A DNA stretch of 64,000 bases from Ensifer sp. Root278 (GTDB lineage: Bacteria > Pseudomonadota > Alphaproteobacteria > Rhizobiales > Rhizobiaceae). The stretch spans positions 449,708 through 513,707 of the forward strand of contig NZ_LMJJ01000023.1 of assembly GCF_001429285.1 (NCBI RefSeq). The letters run 5' to 3'. Under the pieces are notes generated by a model that saw nothing but the letters and a program-made list of their open reading frames with translations, was not told the DNA's origin and searched no databases. A program made the position numbers and the translations under genes. Shown here in pieces: positions 7,482 through 17,638 of the stretch. Each line of letters opens with the position of its first letter. Position 1 is the stretch's first letter.

Positions 7482-10400
7482 ATGGGCGTGAAATACAATC
7501 CGAAGCGGGACAGACACATCGACGCAGCAAAGGCGGCCGCCATCAAACTGGGCGTCGACGCGCTGGCGCCGGAGAGCCTCTTCGGTGGGGCCAGCAACGA
7601 TGACCTCGATCTTTATTCGGCGGACATGCTGGCGCTGATTGCAGCCCATGCGCATCGTGAACTCGCCCGCTGGGATGGCGGCAAGCCGCAAGTTTCGGTC
7701 GAAACCGTCGCCGGCGTCGCGCCGGGTGGCACCGAGGTTTCGATCATCGCGATCACAGAACACAACATGCCGTTCCTCTATGATTCGGTCATGGGGGAAA
7801 TCACCAGCACGCACCGCGATATCCACCTTGCGATCCATCCCATCCTGGTCAAGGAACCGGGCAAGCCGGTAAAACTCTTCGATCCGGAAGAGGCAAGCGA
7901 TCCGGCGCACCGCGTCAGCCACATCCAGATCCACTTGACGAAGCTGGCGCCCGTCGAAGCCGAGCAGCTCAGCAACCGCATCCGCGACGTGCTGGAGCAG
8001 GTACACCAGACGGTACACGACTGGCCGGCGATGACGGCGCTGCTCGACCAGGCCGTGCAGGAACTCGAGGCCTACAACGCCTCGCGCAAGAAAAGCGACC
8101 GTGATGAGGCGCTCGCCTTCCTTCGCTGGCTGCGCGACAACAACTTCACCTTTATCGGCATGCGCGAGTATACCTACTCGGGCAAGGGCGGAAAGGCGAC
8201 GGTCGAGCGCGGCAAGGGCAGGGGCCTCGGCATCCTCTCCAACCCCGACGTGCGCGTTCTGCGCCAGGGCAAGGACGCAGTACTGACCACGCCGGAAATC
8301 CTCGCCTTCCTCGACGGCCCCGATTTCCTGATCGTCACCAAGGCCAACGTGAAATCGGTCGTCCATCGCCGGGCCTATATGGACTATATCGGCATCAAGC
8401 GCTTCGATGCCGACGGCAATGTCGCCGGCGAGTTGCGCATCGTCGGCCTGTTCACTTCCTCGGCCTATACCCGCCAGGCGGCTGAAATCCCGTTGCTGCG
8501 CCACAAGATCGAGAAGATCGTCGACCATTTCGGCTACGACCCGCAGAGCCACTCCGGCAAGATGCTGGACAACACGCTCGAATCCTATCCGCGCGACGAC
8601 CTCTTCCAGATCGATGTCGGTCTGCTCGCCGCCTTCTGCGAACAGATCAACGAACTCGGCGACCGGCCGCGCATCCGCGTCCTGCCGCGCATCGACCATT
8701 TCGACCGCTTTGTCTCGGTCATCGTCTTCGTGCCGCGCGAACAATATGATTCCGACGTACGCGAAAAGATCGGCGACTACCTGAAGACCGCCTATGACGG
8801 CCGCGTTTCGGCCTATTACCCGGCCTTCCCCGAAGGCGGACTGGCGCGCGTGCACTTCATCATAGGCCGCACCAGCGGCAAGACCCCGCGCATTCCGCAG
8901 GCCAAGCTTGAAGAGGCCGTTCGCGGCATCGTCACGCGCTGGATCGATCGGTTCGACCTTCTCGCCCGTAAGGACGGCATCGAGCTTGATGTCGACGGCG
9001 CCTACCAGTCGTTCTTCACGCCGGCGGAAGCCTATGCCGACCTTGCAGACATTGCCGCCTGCAAGGCGGAAGATCCGATCCGGATCTCGTTCTACAACTA
9101 TAACCGCCCGGTCAACCGTCCTGACACGGCCGAGCTGAAGATCTTCCATGCCGGCGAGCCCGTGTCGCTGTCGCGCCGCGTGCCGCTGCTGGAAAACCTC
9201 GGCTTCCGGGTCATCAGCGAACAGACCTACGACCTCAATGTCGGCAGGCACGGCGAGGACAAGCACCGCGTCGTGCTGCACGACATGGAGCTGATCCATC
9301 GCGACGGGCATGCGCTCAATCTCGAAAAGTCGGGTGCGGCGCTGGAGGAAGCCTTCCTCGCCGCCTGGAACGGCACGATCGAGGACGACAACTTCAACCG
9401 GCTGATCCTGCTTGCGGGCCTCAATGCCCGCGAAGTCACGGTGCTGCGCGCCTATTCCCGCTATCTGCGCCAGGCCGGCATCACCTATTCGCAGGGCTAT
9501 ATCGCTGACACGCTGAACAAGTATCCGGCGATCGCCGCCGATATCTTCAAGCTGTTCGTGACCCGGATGGATCCGAAGCTCGAGGAAAAGCCGCGTGCCA
9601 AGAAGTGCAGCGCCCTGCTTTCCGCGATCGAGGACGCGCTGTCTGCCGTTCCGAGCCTCGACGAGGACCGCATCCTTCGCCGCTACGTCAACGCGATCGA
9701 AGCAACGCTCCGGACCAACTACTTCCAGCATGGCGCCGACGGCAAGCCGCGCGCGGTTCTCGCTTTCAAGCTTGACCCGAAGCAGCTCGACGGCCTGCCG
9801 GAACCGCGTCCGTTCCGCGAAATCTTCGTCTACGGCACCGAGGTCGAGGGCGTGCACCTGCGCTTCGGCAAGGTCGCCCGTGGCGGCCTGCGTTGGTCGG
9901 ACCGCGCCCAGGACTACCGCACGGAAGTGCTTGGCCTCGTCAAGGCGCAGCAGGTCAAGAACGCCGTCATCGTGCCGGTTGGCGCCAAGGGCGGCTTCTA
10001 TCCGAAGCAACTCCCGGTCGGCGGCACCCGTGATGAGGTCTTCAGGGCCGGTACCGAAGCCTACAAGACTTACATCCGCACTCTGCTTTCGGTGACTGAC
10101 AACATCGTCGGCCAGGATATCGTGCCGCCCGCCGATACGCTGCGCCGCGATGGCGACGACCCCTATTTCGTCGTTGCCGCCGACAAGGGCACTGCGACCT
10201 TCTCCGACACGGCCAACGGCCTGGCGCAGGAAGCGGGCTTCTGGCTTGACGACGCCTTCGCCTCGGGCGGCTCCGCCGGCTACGACCACAAGAAGATGGG
10301 CATCACCGCCCGCGGCGCCTGGGAGACCGTCAAGCGGCACTTCCGCGAGATGGACATCGACATCCAGACGACGCCCTTCACCGTTGCCGGCGTCGGCGAC

Positions 10401-12275
10401 ATGTCCGGTGACGTCTTCGGCAACGGCATGCTGCTCTCGGAGAAGATCCGCCTGATCGCGGCCTTCGACCACCGCGACATCTTCATCGATCCGAATCCGG
10501 ATATCGATGCCTCGTTCGCCGAGCGCACGCGCATGTTCGCTCTGCCGCGTTCGAGCTGGCAGGACTATGACCGCAAGACGCTCTCCGAGGGCGCGATGAT
10601 CATCTCGCGTGCCGAAAAGTCGGTGACGCTCACGCCTCAGGCGATGGCCGCCATCGGCCTCGACAAGCAGAAGGCAACGCCCTTCGAGATCATGAATGCG
10701 ATCCTGAAGAACCAGGTCGATCTGCTATGGTTCGGCGGCATCGGCACCTACATCCGCGGCAGCAACGAAACGGATGCGGAAGTCGGCGACCGCGCCAACG
10801 ATGCCATCCGTGTGACGGCCGAAGAGGTCCGCGCCCGCGTCATCGGCGAGGGCGCTAACCTGGGCGTTACCCAGAAGGGCCGCATCGGCTTCGGCCTCAA
10901 TGGCGGCCGCTGCAACTCGGACGCCATCGACAACTCGGCCGGCGTCAACTCCTCCGACGTCGAGGTCAACATCAAGATCGCGCTTGCTTCGGCCATGCGC
11001 GATGGTCGCCTGACCCGCCCGAAGCGCAATACGCTGCTCGCCTCGATGACCGAGGAAGTGGGCCATCTGGTGCTGCGCAACAACTACGAGCAATCGCTGG
11101 CGATCTCGCTGACCGCGATGCAAGGACTCGGAAACCGGACGACGCTTGGCCGGCTCATGACGCGCCTCGAGGCCGACGGCCATCTCAACCGCAAGGTCGA
11201 GACGCTGCCGACCGACCAGGCGATGACCGAGCGCTACCAGGCAGGCAAGCCGTTGACCCGCGCGGAAATCGGCGTGTTGCTTTCCTACTCCAAGCTCGTT
11301 CTCTTCGATGAACTGATCGCGAGCGAACTGCCCGACGATCCGTACTTCACGGCAACGCTGGAGCGCTACTTCCCGGCGAAGATGCGCAAGACCTATGCCG
11401 GCGACATTCACGGCCATCGCCTGCGCCGCGAAATCATCGCGACGATCCTCGCCAACGAGGTCATCAACCGCGGTGGCCCGGCTTTCGTCTCGACGCTGAC
11501 GGATGCGACCGGCTTCTTCTCGGCCGACGTCGTCAAGGCCGCTGTGCTGGCGCTCGACGGCTTCGACCTGCCGCGCATCTATGACGAGATCGACGCACTC
11601 GACAACAAGATCGGCGGCGGCCTGCAGAACATCCTCTACCAGGAAGTCGGCCGCATCTTCACGCTCGTCACCGAGCGGGCGCTGCGGACCCATGCAGCGA
11701 CCGGCTCGGTCTCCGAAGCCGTATCGCGCCTCGGCGACGGCCTGCAGAAGCTGCGCGCTACCATGCGGACCGCTGTCTCCGGCGAGAGTGCTGAAGAGGC
11801 CCGGTTGAAGACGGCTGCCTTCGTCGAGGGCGGGGTACCCGTCAAGCTCGCCGAGGAGATTTCGGAACTGGCGTTGATGACGCTCGTGCCCGAGATCATG
11901 CAGATTGCCGCTGAAACCGGTGAAACGCTGAGCCGCACGGCCCAGGGCTACTTCGCCGTCACCGATACGCTTCGGATCAACCGCCTGCTTGCGGCGTCCG
12001 ATCGTGTTCCGGCAACGGAGCAGTTCGAGGCAATGGCTCTATCGCGAGCCGTATCCGATATCGCCGCCGCGCGGCGGGATATCACCGCGGCAGCGCTGCG
12101 CGAGCAGAAGAAGGACCGCAATCCGGTAGCCGCCTGGGAAGAGGCCGAACGCGTCCGTGTCGCCCAGGCGACGGGCCAGCTGCGGCTCCTGACCGAGAAG
12201 GGCGAAACGACGCTCGCCAAGATCACCGTTGCTGCTGGTCTGCTCAATGACCTCGCACGCGGTAGGGCGAAGTAA
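7482..12275 (+). CDS. gdhZ: NAD-specific glutamate dehydrogenase, large (about 180 kDa) type
   Basis: A 1597-residue member of the large NAD-GDH family, which deaminates glutamate to 2-oxoglutarate and ammonium for carbon and energy. The long N-terminal part is regulatory. The catalytic core in the second half contains FGKVARGGLRWSDR, the Lys-bearing PVGAKGGFYPKQLP, the nucleotide-fold GVGDMSGDVFGNGMLLS, and VIGEGANLGVTQKGR. Length fits the alphaproteobacterial enzyme; the Caulobacter orthologue GdhZ also links metabolism to cell division. The start at 7482 follows GGGAGAG; an ATG 18 bases upstream lacks such a site. It stands alone, with a structured 186-base gap before the next gene. Confidence 0.93.
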   Translation: MGVKYNPKRDRHIDAAKAAAIKLGVDALAPESLFGGASNDDLDLYSADMLALIAAHAHRELARWDGGKPQVSVETVAGVAPGGTEVSIIAITEHNMPFLYDSVMGEITSTHRDIHLAIHPILVKEPGKPVKLFDPEEASDPAHRVSHIQIHLTKLAPVEAEQLSNRIRDVLEQVHQTVHDWPAMTALLDQAVQELEAYNASRKKSDRDEALAFLRWLRDNNFTFIGMREYTYSGKGGKATVERGKGRGLGILSNPDVRVLRQGKDAVLTTPEILAFLDGPDFLIVTKANVKSVVHRRAYMDYIGIKRFDADGNVAGELRIVGLFTSSAYTRQAAEIPLLRHKIEKIVDHFGYDPQSHSGKMLDNTLESYPRDDLFQIDVGLLAAFCEQINELGDRPRIRVLPRIDHFDRFVSVIVFVPREQYDSDVREKIGDYLKTAYDGRVSAYYPAFPEGGLARVHFIIGRTSGKTPRIPQAKLEEAVRGIVTRWIDRFDLLARKDGIELDVDGAYQSFFTPAEAYADLADIAACKAEDPIRISFYNYNRPVNRPDTAELKIFHAGEPVSLSRRVPLLENLGFRVISEQTYDLNVGRHGEDKHRVVLHDMELIHRDGHALNLEKSGAALEEAFLAAWNGTIEDDNFNRLILLAGLNAREVTVLRAYSRYLRQAGITYSQGYIADTLNKYPAIAADIFKLFVTRMDPKLEEKPRAKKCSALLSAIEDALSAVPSLDEDRILRRYVNAIEATLRTNYFQHGADGKPRAVLAFKLDPKQLDGLPEPRPFREIFVYGTEVEGVHLRFGKVARGGLRWSDRAQDYRTEVLGLVKAQQVKNAVIVPVGAKGGFYPKQLPVGGTRDEVFRAGTEAYKTYIRTLLSVTDNIVGQDIVPPADTLRRDGDDPYFVVAADKGTATFSDTANGLAQEAGFWLDDAFASGGSAGYDHKKMGITARGAWETVKRHFREMDIDIQTTPFTVAGVGDMSGDVFGNGMLLSEKIRLIAAFDHRDIFIDPNPDIDASFAERTRMFALPRSSWQDYDRKTLSEGAMIISRAEKSVTLTPQAMAAIGLDKQKATPFEIMNAILKNQVDLLWFGGIGTYIRGSNETDAEVGDRANDAIRVTAEEVRARVIGEGANLGVTQKGRIGFGLNGGRCNSDAIDNSAGVNSSDVEVNIKIALASAMRDGRLTRPKRNTLLASMTEEVGHLVLRNNYEQSLAISLTAMQGLGNRTTLGRLMTRLEADGHLNRKVETLPTDQAMTERYQAGKPLTRAEIGVLLSYSKLVLFDELIASELPDDPYFTATLERYFPAKMRKTYAGDIHGHRLRREIIATILANEVINRGGPAFVSTLTDATGFFSADVVKAAVLALDGFDLPRIYDEIDALDNKIGGGLQNILYQEVGRIFTLVTERALRTHAATGSVSEAVSRLGDGLQKLRATMRTAVSGESAEEARLKTAAFVEGGVPVKLAEEISELALMTLVPEIMQIAAETGETLSRTAQGYFAVTDTLRINRLLAASDRVPATEQFEAMALSRAVSDIAAARRDITAAALREQKKDRNPVAAWEEAERVRVAQATGQLRLLTEKGETTLAKITVAAGLLNDLARGRAK

Positions 12276-12300
12276 GACAGTTTATCCCGTACCGATCGGC

Positions 12301-12443
12301 GCGGGTTGGATGGAACCGACCCGCCTGAACGGGACAAATGCAGATGCGGGCAGTTTTTTCGTCCGCATCCTGCTCTGGACCTTTTGGAATCGGTGGGATT
12401 GAAGATAGGCTGCGCCGCGCGTTCGAGAGGACGCGCGGCGCAG
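12301..12443 (+). other. Three tandem hairpins in the gdhZ-permease intergenic leader
   Basis: Inverted repeats in series: 12301-12309 with 12316-12324 (one G-T pair); 12343-12349 with 12363-12369, loop containing TTTTTT; and a perfect 13-bp stem 12410-12422 with 12431-12443 ending 8 bases before the ribosome site of the next gene. The first two could help end gdhZ transcription. The third would lie in the permease leader. No riboswitch class is recognised. Confidence 0.5.
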
Positions 12444-12461
12444 TCGTTTCGGGAGGGGACC

Positions 12462-13889
12462 TTGCAGATTTCGGCCGAGAGGACTGAGGAACAACCGCGG
12501 GCGTCGCGCGCGGGCATCGCTGGCTGGATGCTGTTCGACTGGGCGGCGCAACCCTTCTTCACGGTCATCACCACCTTCATCTTCGGCCCCTATTTCGTCT
12601 CGCGACTGACGGAGGATCACGCCGTCGGCCAGGCGATGTGGGGCTACACACTCACCGTTTCCGGCATCATCATCGCGATCCTTTCACCGGTTCTCGGCTC
12701 GATTGCCGACGCGACCGGGCCGCGCAAACCCTGGATCGCCTTCTTCGCGGTCATCAAGATCATATCGCTGGCTATGCTTTGGTTCGCAGCCCCAGGCTCG
12801 CCGATCCTCTACCCGGCGATCTTCATGATCCTCGCAAGCATCGCGGCCGAGTTCTCGATCGTCTTCAACGATTCGATGATGCCCCGCCTCGTCCCGGAGA
12901 AAGACGTCGGCCGCATCTCCAACATCGCCTGGGGGCTCGGCTACCTCGGCGGCATGATCGTGTTGATCGCCGTCGTGGCACTCCTTGCCGGCAGCCCCGA
13001 GACCGGCAAGACGGCAGCCGGCATCGATCCGTTGTTTGGTCTCGATCCTGCCAAGGGAGAGGATGCGCGCATCACCGGCCCGATCTCGGCGCTTTGGTAC
13101 CTCGTCTTCATCCTGCCGATGTTCCTGTTCACCCCGGATGCGACTAAGGCGACCATGTCGCTTGGCAAGGCAACCGTCACCGGCCTTCGGGAATTGAAGG
13201 GCACGCTCGGCGAACTCAAGGAAAGAACGGGCATTCTGCGCTTCCTCATCGCGCGCATGATCTTCCAGGATGGCGTCAACGGCCTTCTGGCGCTTGGCGG
13301 CACCTTCGCCGCCGCAATGTTTGGCTGGCGGACGCTGGAACTCGGCATCTACGGCATCATCTTGAACGTCGTCGCCATCGGCGGCTGCCTCTATGCAAGC
13401 AGGCTTGATACGCGGCTCGGCTCCAAGGTCATCGTCACTGCCAGCCTGATCTGCCTGACATTGGCAACGATCGGCATCGTCTCGACCGGCCCGGGCTTCA
13501 CCCTGTTCGGTCTCATGCCGCTGTCGACGGAGGATACCGGGGGCCTGTTCGGCACGGCGGCTGAGAAGGCCTACATCCTCTATGGCCTCTTGGTTGGCAT
13601 AGCCTTCGGCCCGGTTCAGGCCTCGTCGCGTTCATATCTTGCCCGCAGCGTCAGCCTGGACGAGGCCGGGCGCTACTTCGGTCTCTATGCGCTTTCCGGC
13701 CGCGCCACGTCGTTCCTTGCCCCTGCCTCGGTCGCGACGATCACACTTGCCACCGGTTCGGCCCGCATCGGCATGATGGCCCTCATCGCGTTTCTGGTCG
13801 TTGGCCTGTTGATCCTCCTGCGCACGCCCTATCCGGCTGACGACGGGCGCAAAAAAACCGCCGCATCCTTCGGACGCGACGGCCTCTGA
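12462..13889 (+). CDS. UMF1-type MFS permease (Atg22-like)
   Basis: A 475-residue membrane protein with about 12 hydrophobic segments. Its start region GWMLFDWAAQPFFTVITTF matches the YDWANSA-type signature of the UMF1/Atg22 branch of the major facilitator superfamily, and the SRSYLARSVSLDEAGRYFGLYALSGR segment is the conserved C-half signature. Yeast Atg22 exports amino acids from the vacuole; bacterial substrates are mostly unknown. The TTG at 12462 is chosen because GGGAGGGG lies 5 bases before it; an upstream TTG at 12306 would run through hairpins and give a polar N-terminus. Confidence 0.82.
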   Translation: MQISAERTEEQPRASRAGIAGWMLFDWAAQPFFTVITTFIFGPYFVSRLTEDHAVGQAMWGYTLTVSGIIIAILSPVLGSIADATGPRKPWIAFFAVIKIISLAMLWFAAPGSPILYPAIFMILASIAAEFSIVFNDSMMPRLVPEKDVGRISNIAWGLGYLGGMIVLIAVVALLAGSPETGKTAAGIDPLFGLDPAKGEDARITGPISALWYLVFILPMFLFTPDATKATMSLGKATVTGLRELKGTLGELKERTGILRFLIARMIFQDGVNGLLALGGTFAAAMFGWRTLELGIYGIILNVVAIGGCLYASRLDTRLGSKVIVTASLICLTLATIGIVSTGPGFTLFGLMPLSTEDTGGLFGTAAEKAYILYGLLVGIAFGPVQASSRSYLARSVSLDEAGRYFGLYALSGRATSFLAPASVATITLATGSARIGMMALIAFLVVGLLILLRTPYPADDGRKKTAASFGRDGL

Positions 13890-13905
13890 CTTGTCGTTCA
13901 CGCGC

Positions 13906-14007
13906 CTTAGATCATTTCATTGTTTCATCGAAACACTGAAGTGATCTAAGTCTTTGAAATTACGCAATTCCGGACGGAAAACCGTTTCACACTTTCCTGG
14001 AACTGCT
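13906..14007. repeat. Rhizobial palindromic intergenic repeat (RIME-like)
   Basis: Two hairpin modules fill the gap between the convergent permease and purH. The first has arms CTTAGATCA (13906-13914) and TGATCTAAG (13942-13950) around TGTTTC/GAAACA. The second runs from GCAATTCCGGACGG to CTGGAACTGCTC. The second module resembles the mosaic repeats scattered through Rhizobiaceae chromosomes; the family name is from memory. It may also end purH transcripts. Confidence 0.65.
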
Positions 14008-15618
14008 CTAGTGGCGGAAGTGGCGCATGCCGGTGAAGACCATGGCAACGCCGTGCTCGTTGGCAGCGGCAATCACCTCTTCGTCACGCATCGAGCCGCC
14101 CGGCTGGATGACGGCGGTGGCACCCGCCGCGGTCGCTGACAGCAGACCGTCAGCAAAGGGCAGGAAGGCTTCGGAGGCGACAGCGGAGCCCTTGGTGAGC
14201 GGCGTTGCGAGACCGAGCGCCTTCGCCGCCTCCTCGGCCTTGATCGCAGCGATGCGGGCGGAATCGACGCGGCTCATCTGGCCGGCGCCGATGCCGGCGG
14301 TCTGGCCATCCTTGGCATAGACGATCGCGTTCGACTTCACGTGCTTGGCCACCTTGAAGGCGAACTTCATGTCCTCGAGTTCCTGGGCCGTCGGCGCGCG
14401 CTTGGTCACGACCTTGAGCTCGAGATCTTCGACCATGCCGTTGTCGCGCGTCTGGACCAGCAGGCCGCCGGAAACGGTTTTGGCGGCAAGACCGGGGATG
14501 CGCGGGTCCGGCAGGCCGCCGGTCGAAAGCAGCCGCAGGTTCGGCTTGCGGGCGATGACCGCCTTGGCCGCATCGCTGACAGACGGTGCGATGATCACTT
14601 CGGTGAAGAGCTTGACGATTTCTTCCGCCGTTTCGGCATCGAGCTCCTGGTTGAGCGCAATGATGCCGCCAAAAGCCGAGGTGGAATCGCAGGCAAGCGC
14701 CCGGCGATAGGCTTCCGCCAGCGTCGGCGCCGTCGCAACGCCGCAGGGGTTGGCGTGCTTGATGATGGCGCAGGCCGGCGCCTTCTCGGGTAGGAATTCG
14801 GCGACCAGTTCGAAGGCCGCGTCCGTGTCGTTGATGTTGTTGTAGGAGAGCTGCTTGCCCTGCAGCAGCGTTGCCGTGGCGACGCCCGGGCGGTTCTCGC
14901 CGGTGAGATAGAACCCGGCCTTCTGATGCGGGTTCTCGCCGTAGCGCATCTCTTCCTTGAGCACGCCGCCGATTACCCGGTGGCGCGGCATCGGCGTATC
15001 GAGCGCCTCGGCGAACCAGTTGGAGATGGCTGCATCGTAAGCCGCGGTGCGGGCATAGGCCTTGGCCGCCATCTTCTGGCGGAAGGCATAGGTCGTCTTG
15101 CCGGCAGCAAGCTCTTCCAGAAGAACCGGATAGTCGGCCGGATCGGTGACGATCGTCACATAGGCATGGTTCTTGGCCGAGGCGCGGATCATTGCCGGGC
15201 CGCCGATGTCGATGTTTTCGACCGTCGTCGGATAATCGCCGCCCTTGGCGCGGACCTCTTCAAAGGGATAGAGGTTGATGATTGCGAGGTCGATCGCAGT
15301 GATACCGTGCGTCGACATGGCGGCAACGTGGTCGGCGTCGTCGCGGATCGCCAGAAGACCGCCGTGAACGCCCGGATGCAACGTCTTCACGCGGCCATCC
15401 ATGACCTCGGGGAAGCCGGTCAGTTCGGAAACGTCGCTCACCGGTAGGCCGGCCTCCGAGAGCGCCTTGTGCGTGCCGCCGGTCGATACGAGCCGGATGC
15501 CCTTTTCGTGAAGAGCACGCGCCAGATCGACGACGCCTGCTTTATCGGACACGGAGAGGAGGGCGGTGCGAACCGTAACCTCGTTCGGTGCGGGGATTTT
15601 CTTCGAGGCGACAGCCAT
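14008..15618 (-). CDS. purH: Bifunctional AICAR formyltransferase/IMP cyclohydrolase
   Basis: A 536-residue enzyme for the last two steps of purine synthesis: formylation of AICAR and ring closure to IMP. The N-terminal IMP cyclohydrolase domain has [29 protein letters not shown] and [17 protein letters not shown]. The C-terminal transformylase domain has [10 protein letters not shown], the catalytic [10 protein letters not shown] and AFGGIIALN. The start at 15618 is 7 bases after AAAGGAG; ATG 15624 is too close to it. It is the last of three leftward genes (rsmB, heparinase-like, purH). Confidence 0.97.
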   Translation of the reverse strand: MAVASKKIPAPNEVTVRTALLSVSDKAGVVDLARALHEKGIRLVSTGGTHKALSEAGLPVSDVSELTGFPEVMDGRVKTLHPGVHGGLLAIRDDADHVAAMSTHGITAIDLAIINLYPFEEVRAKGGDYPTTVENIDIGGPAMIRASAKNHAYVTIVTDPADYPVLLEELAAGKTTYAFRQKMAAKAYARTAAYDAAISNWFAEALDTPMPRHRVIGGVLKEEMRYGENPHQKAGFYLTGENRPGVATATLLQGKQLSYNNINDTDAAFELVAEFLPEKAPACAIIKHANPCGVATAPTLAEAYRRALACDSTSAFGGIIALNQELDAETAEEIVKLFTEVIIAPSVSDAAKAVIARKPNLRLLSTGGLPDPRIPGLAAKTVSGGLLVQTRDNGMVEDLELKVVTKRAPTAQELEDMKFAFKVAKHVKSNAIVYAKDGQTAGIGAGQMSRVDSARIAAIKAEEAAKALGLATPLTKGSAVASEAFLPFADGLLSATAAGATAVIQPGGSMRDEEVIAAANEHGVAMVFTGMRHFRH

Positions 15619-15742
15619 CACCATGCTCCTTTGGCGGCGCCGGACGCCCGGGAAGAAGCTCCGGCGGTTGGGATGGCTGCCCGTTAGCATAGCTTGTCTG
15701 GAGAAGGAACCTCCACGAGACGGTAGCGCTAAAATAAGCACC

Positions 15743-17458
15743 TCAGTTCGCGCGCGAGAAGGTCCACTGGATCTCCGGCTGACGGGCGACGGCGAAGGTT
15801 ACGGTCAGTTGCGACGACGCGCGGATGCCCGAAGGATCGGCAAAGAAGATGTCCTCCTCCACCGCAAGCTCTCCGTCCTGGCAGGCAAAGAGCCAGATTT
15901 CGCCATCCGGCGCGGTCAGAAAGATCTCGCGCGCATTATTCTGGCGGATGCCCACGGCCGGATGAATGTGGAAACGCGCGACAGCCGTTGCCGTATTGCC
16001 GTCGTCCGGATCACTGCCATCGGCCCGCGACAGCCGGTCGCGGCCACGGATCATGCGGCCGCCGTTCAGGACGCCGATGTCGCGTTCGTGGACCAGGTCG
16101 AAGGCCGCAAGATAACCGTCATGACTTGCCGTCACCGACTCCAGCCCGCCAGGCTCGTCTTTCCGTGCCACCGTTACCTTCGAAACGCCTGTCGTCATGA
16201 TCGGCCCCAGGAAACGGGACTGCGAGAAGCGCGAAGAGGACGTGTCGTTGACGGTGACAGTGGAATGCGCTGCGGTCGTGCGCGACATCTGCCGGAAACG
16301 GTCGCCGGCAAATTTCGGGGCACCGGAATTGACGACGAAGCGCGTCTTGCCCGACGACATTTCGAAGGACAGGCAGCCGGCATGGGCGCTGCGCGAGAGA
16401 TCGACGGAAAGCGGCCGGCCGGTATCCATGATGACGACCGTGTTCTCGATCGCCAGACGCTCGTAATGCGCATGGGGCAGCGAACGGAACGGTTCGCCTG
16501 CGGTCTCGTCATAACGCAGCACCGAGGCCAGTTCGTGCGCCAGGACCGACGTCGCGCCGTTGAACAGCGCGAGCTCGCCGCCCTGATGGCGGAAAAAGCG
16601 CAGGGCCGGATACATGCGGTCGATGCAGGGGATCAGCCGCGACGGCACGTCATGGCCGAGATTGACGTAGGTCTGCCGAAGCGGCAGCAGATCGAGCAGC
16701 AATTCGAGCCCGGCCCGCGGGCTGCGCGAGCAATGGCTGCCATCCGGCAGGATCTGGCGATCGAGTTCGAGGTCGAGATGGCGCGAGGCTTTGCGAATGG
16801 CGCTCGGCGAAGCTGGCATGGCGACCGACGCCATGGCAAGCGCAAGCCGCACCCGAAGCCTCGCCTCGCCATCGCGCACCGTCTCTGCGATGTGGCGCAG
16901 GTAGCGCACCTGAAGCGCCAGACTCTTCAGGAAACGGCGATAGAAACCATGCTCCGCATTGCGCAAAACAACGGGCGAGTGGGAAAGCCAGGCAATGATG
17001 CGCTGGGCGATGATATCCGGATCCCAGGCAATGCCGCCGAGATCGCGGCCGTGGGTGGCGATCCAGTCGTCGACGATCTGGCGCAAACGCACATAGCCGG
17101 CATCCTCGCGGATCGCACGCAGGTGCCTCAGCCAGCCGAAGGAGTGGAGACGCGCCGCGAACTCGCGCGACGGCAGGTCGATCTCGAACGGCGACTCGCC
17201 TTCCGTATCGACAACGCGGCCGGCAAGCGGGAAACGGCCGGCGAGAATTTCTTCGGCAACAAAGGGATCGACGGCTCTAAGATCGGTCGGCGCGACGATC
17301 AGGCGGTTGGGCGTCGAGCCAGTAAAACGCAAAGTGGAGACGCGGCCGATCGACAGCCGGCGCGACACCCGGCGCCAGCCTTCACGCACATACAGGTAAG
17401 AAAGCCTCCGCCTGCCGGAAAACAACATCAAGGCCGCCGGTTTCCTCATTTCTGGCAC
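15743..17458 (-). CDS. Heparinase II/III-like protein
   Basis: About 571 residues with the two-part layout of bacterial heparinase II/III proteins. An all-helical N-terminal region ([10 protein letters not shown], then [18 protein letters not shown]) is followed by a C-terminal beta-rich domain ([42 protein letters not shown]). Characterised relatives are polysaccharide lyases acting on glycosaminoglycan-like chains. No signal peptide is visible, so a cytoplasmic role is possible, and the true substrate in rhizobia is unknown. The start is uncertain: GTG 17458, ATG 17449 and ATG 17428 are all in frame. It lies between rsmB and purH on the same strand. Confidence 0.78.
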   Translation of the reverse strand: MPEMRKPAALMLFSGRRRLSYLYVREGWRRVSRRLSIGRVSTLRFTGSTPNRLIVAPTDLRAVDPFVAEEILAGRFPLAGRVVDTEGESPFEIDLPSREFAARLHSFGWLRHLRAIREDAGYVRLRQIVDDWIATHGRDLGGIAWDPDIIAQRIIAWLSHSPVVLRNAEHGFYRRFLKSLALQVRYLRHIAETVRDGEARLRVRLALAMASVAMPASPSAIRKASRHLDLELDRQILPDGSHCSRSPRAGLELLLDLLPLRQTYVNLGHDVPSRLIPCIDRMYPALRFFRHQGGELALFNGATSVLAHELASVLRYDETAGEPFRSLPHAHYERLAIENTVVIMDTGRPLSVDLSRSAHAGCLSFEMSSGKTRFVVNSGAPKFAGDRFRQMSRTTAAHSTVTVNDTSSSRFSQSRFLGPIMTTGVSKVTVARKDEPGGLESVTASHDGYLAAFDLVHERDIGVLNGGRMIRGRDRLSRADGSDPDDGNTATAVARFHIHPAVGIRQNNAREIFLTAPDGEIWLFACQDGELAVEEDIFFADPSGIRASSQLTVTFAVARQPEIQWTFSRAN

Positions 17459-17584
17459 GACCGCTCAACATCTGAACGGGCGATGGTCTCGCGCCAGCCG
17501 CCGCATGGTGCCAGAGAGACCGTTAAACTTTTATCAATCCTGTCATCTTTGATAGGCCTCTGGCGCCAAAGCGTCAAATGACGC

Positions 17585-17615
17585 GGCAAAACAGGGCCTT
17601 GAGCCCTGTTTTGCC
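17585..17615 (-). terminator. Hairpin terminator after rsmB
   Basis: Perfect 13-bp stem GGCAAAACAGGGC (17585-17597) with 17603-17615 and a 5-base loop, 24 bases beyond the rsmB stop. The T-rich part is inside the stem rather than after it, so termination may be partial. It separates rsmB-htpX from the heparinase-like gene. Confidence 0.6.
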
Positions 17616-17638
17616 CGACACAACTTCGGTTGGCGCAG

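Noticed and set aside
7308-10472. Long minus-strand open frame opposite gdhZ
   Set aside because: It has no recognisable domain and lies wholly against a strongly conserved gene; GC-rich codon bias opens the opposite frame. Similar long antisense frames at 993-2501, 3152-4561, 20450-22480, 25239-26870, 27917-29557 and 61801-63636 were dropped for the same reason.
15566-17581. 671-codon plus-strand frame over the heparinase-like gene
   Set aside because: No domain, odd Arg/Gln/Asp-rich composition and opposite to a better gene.
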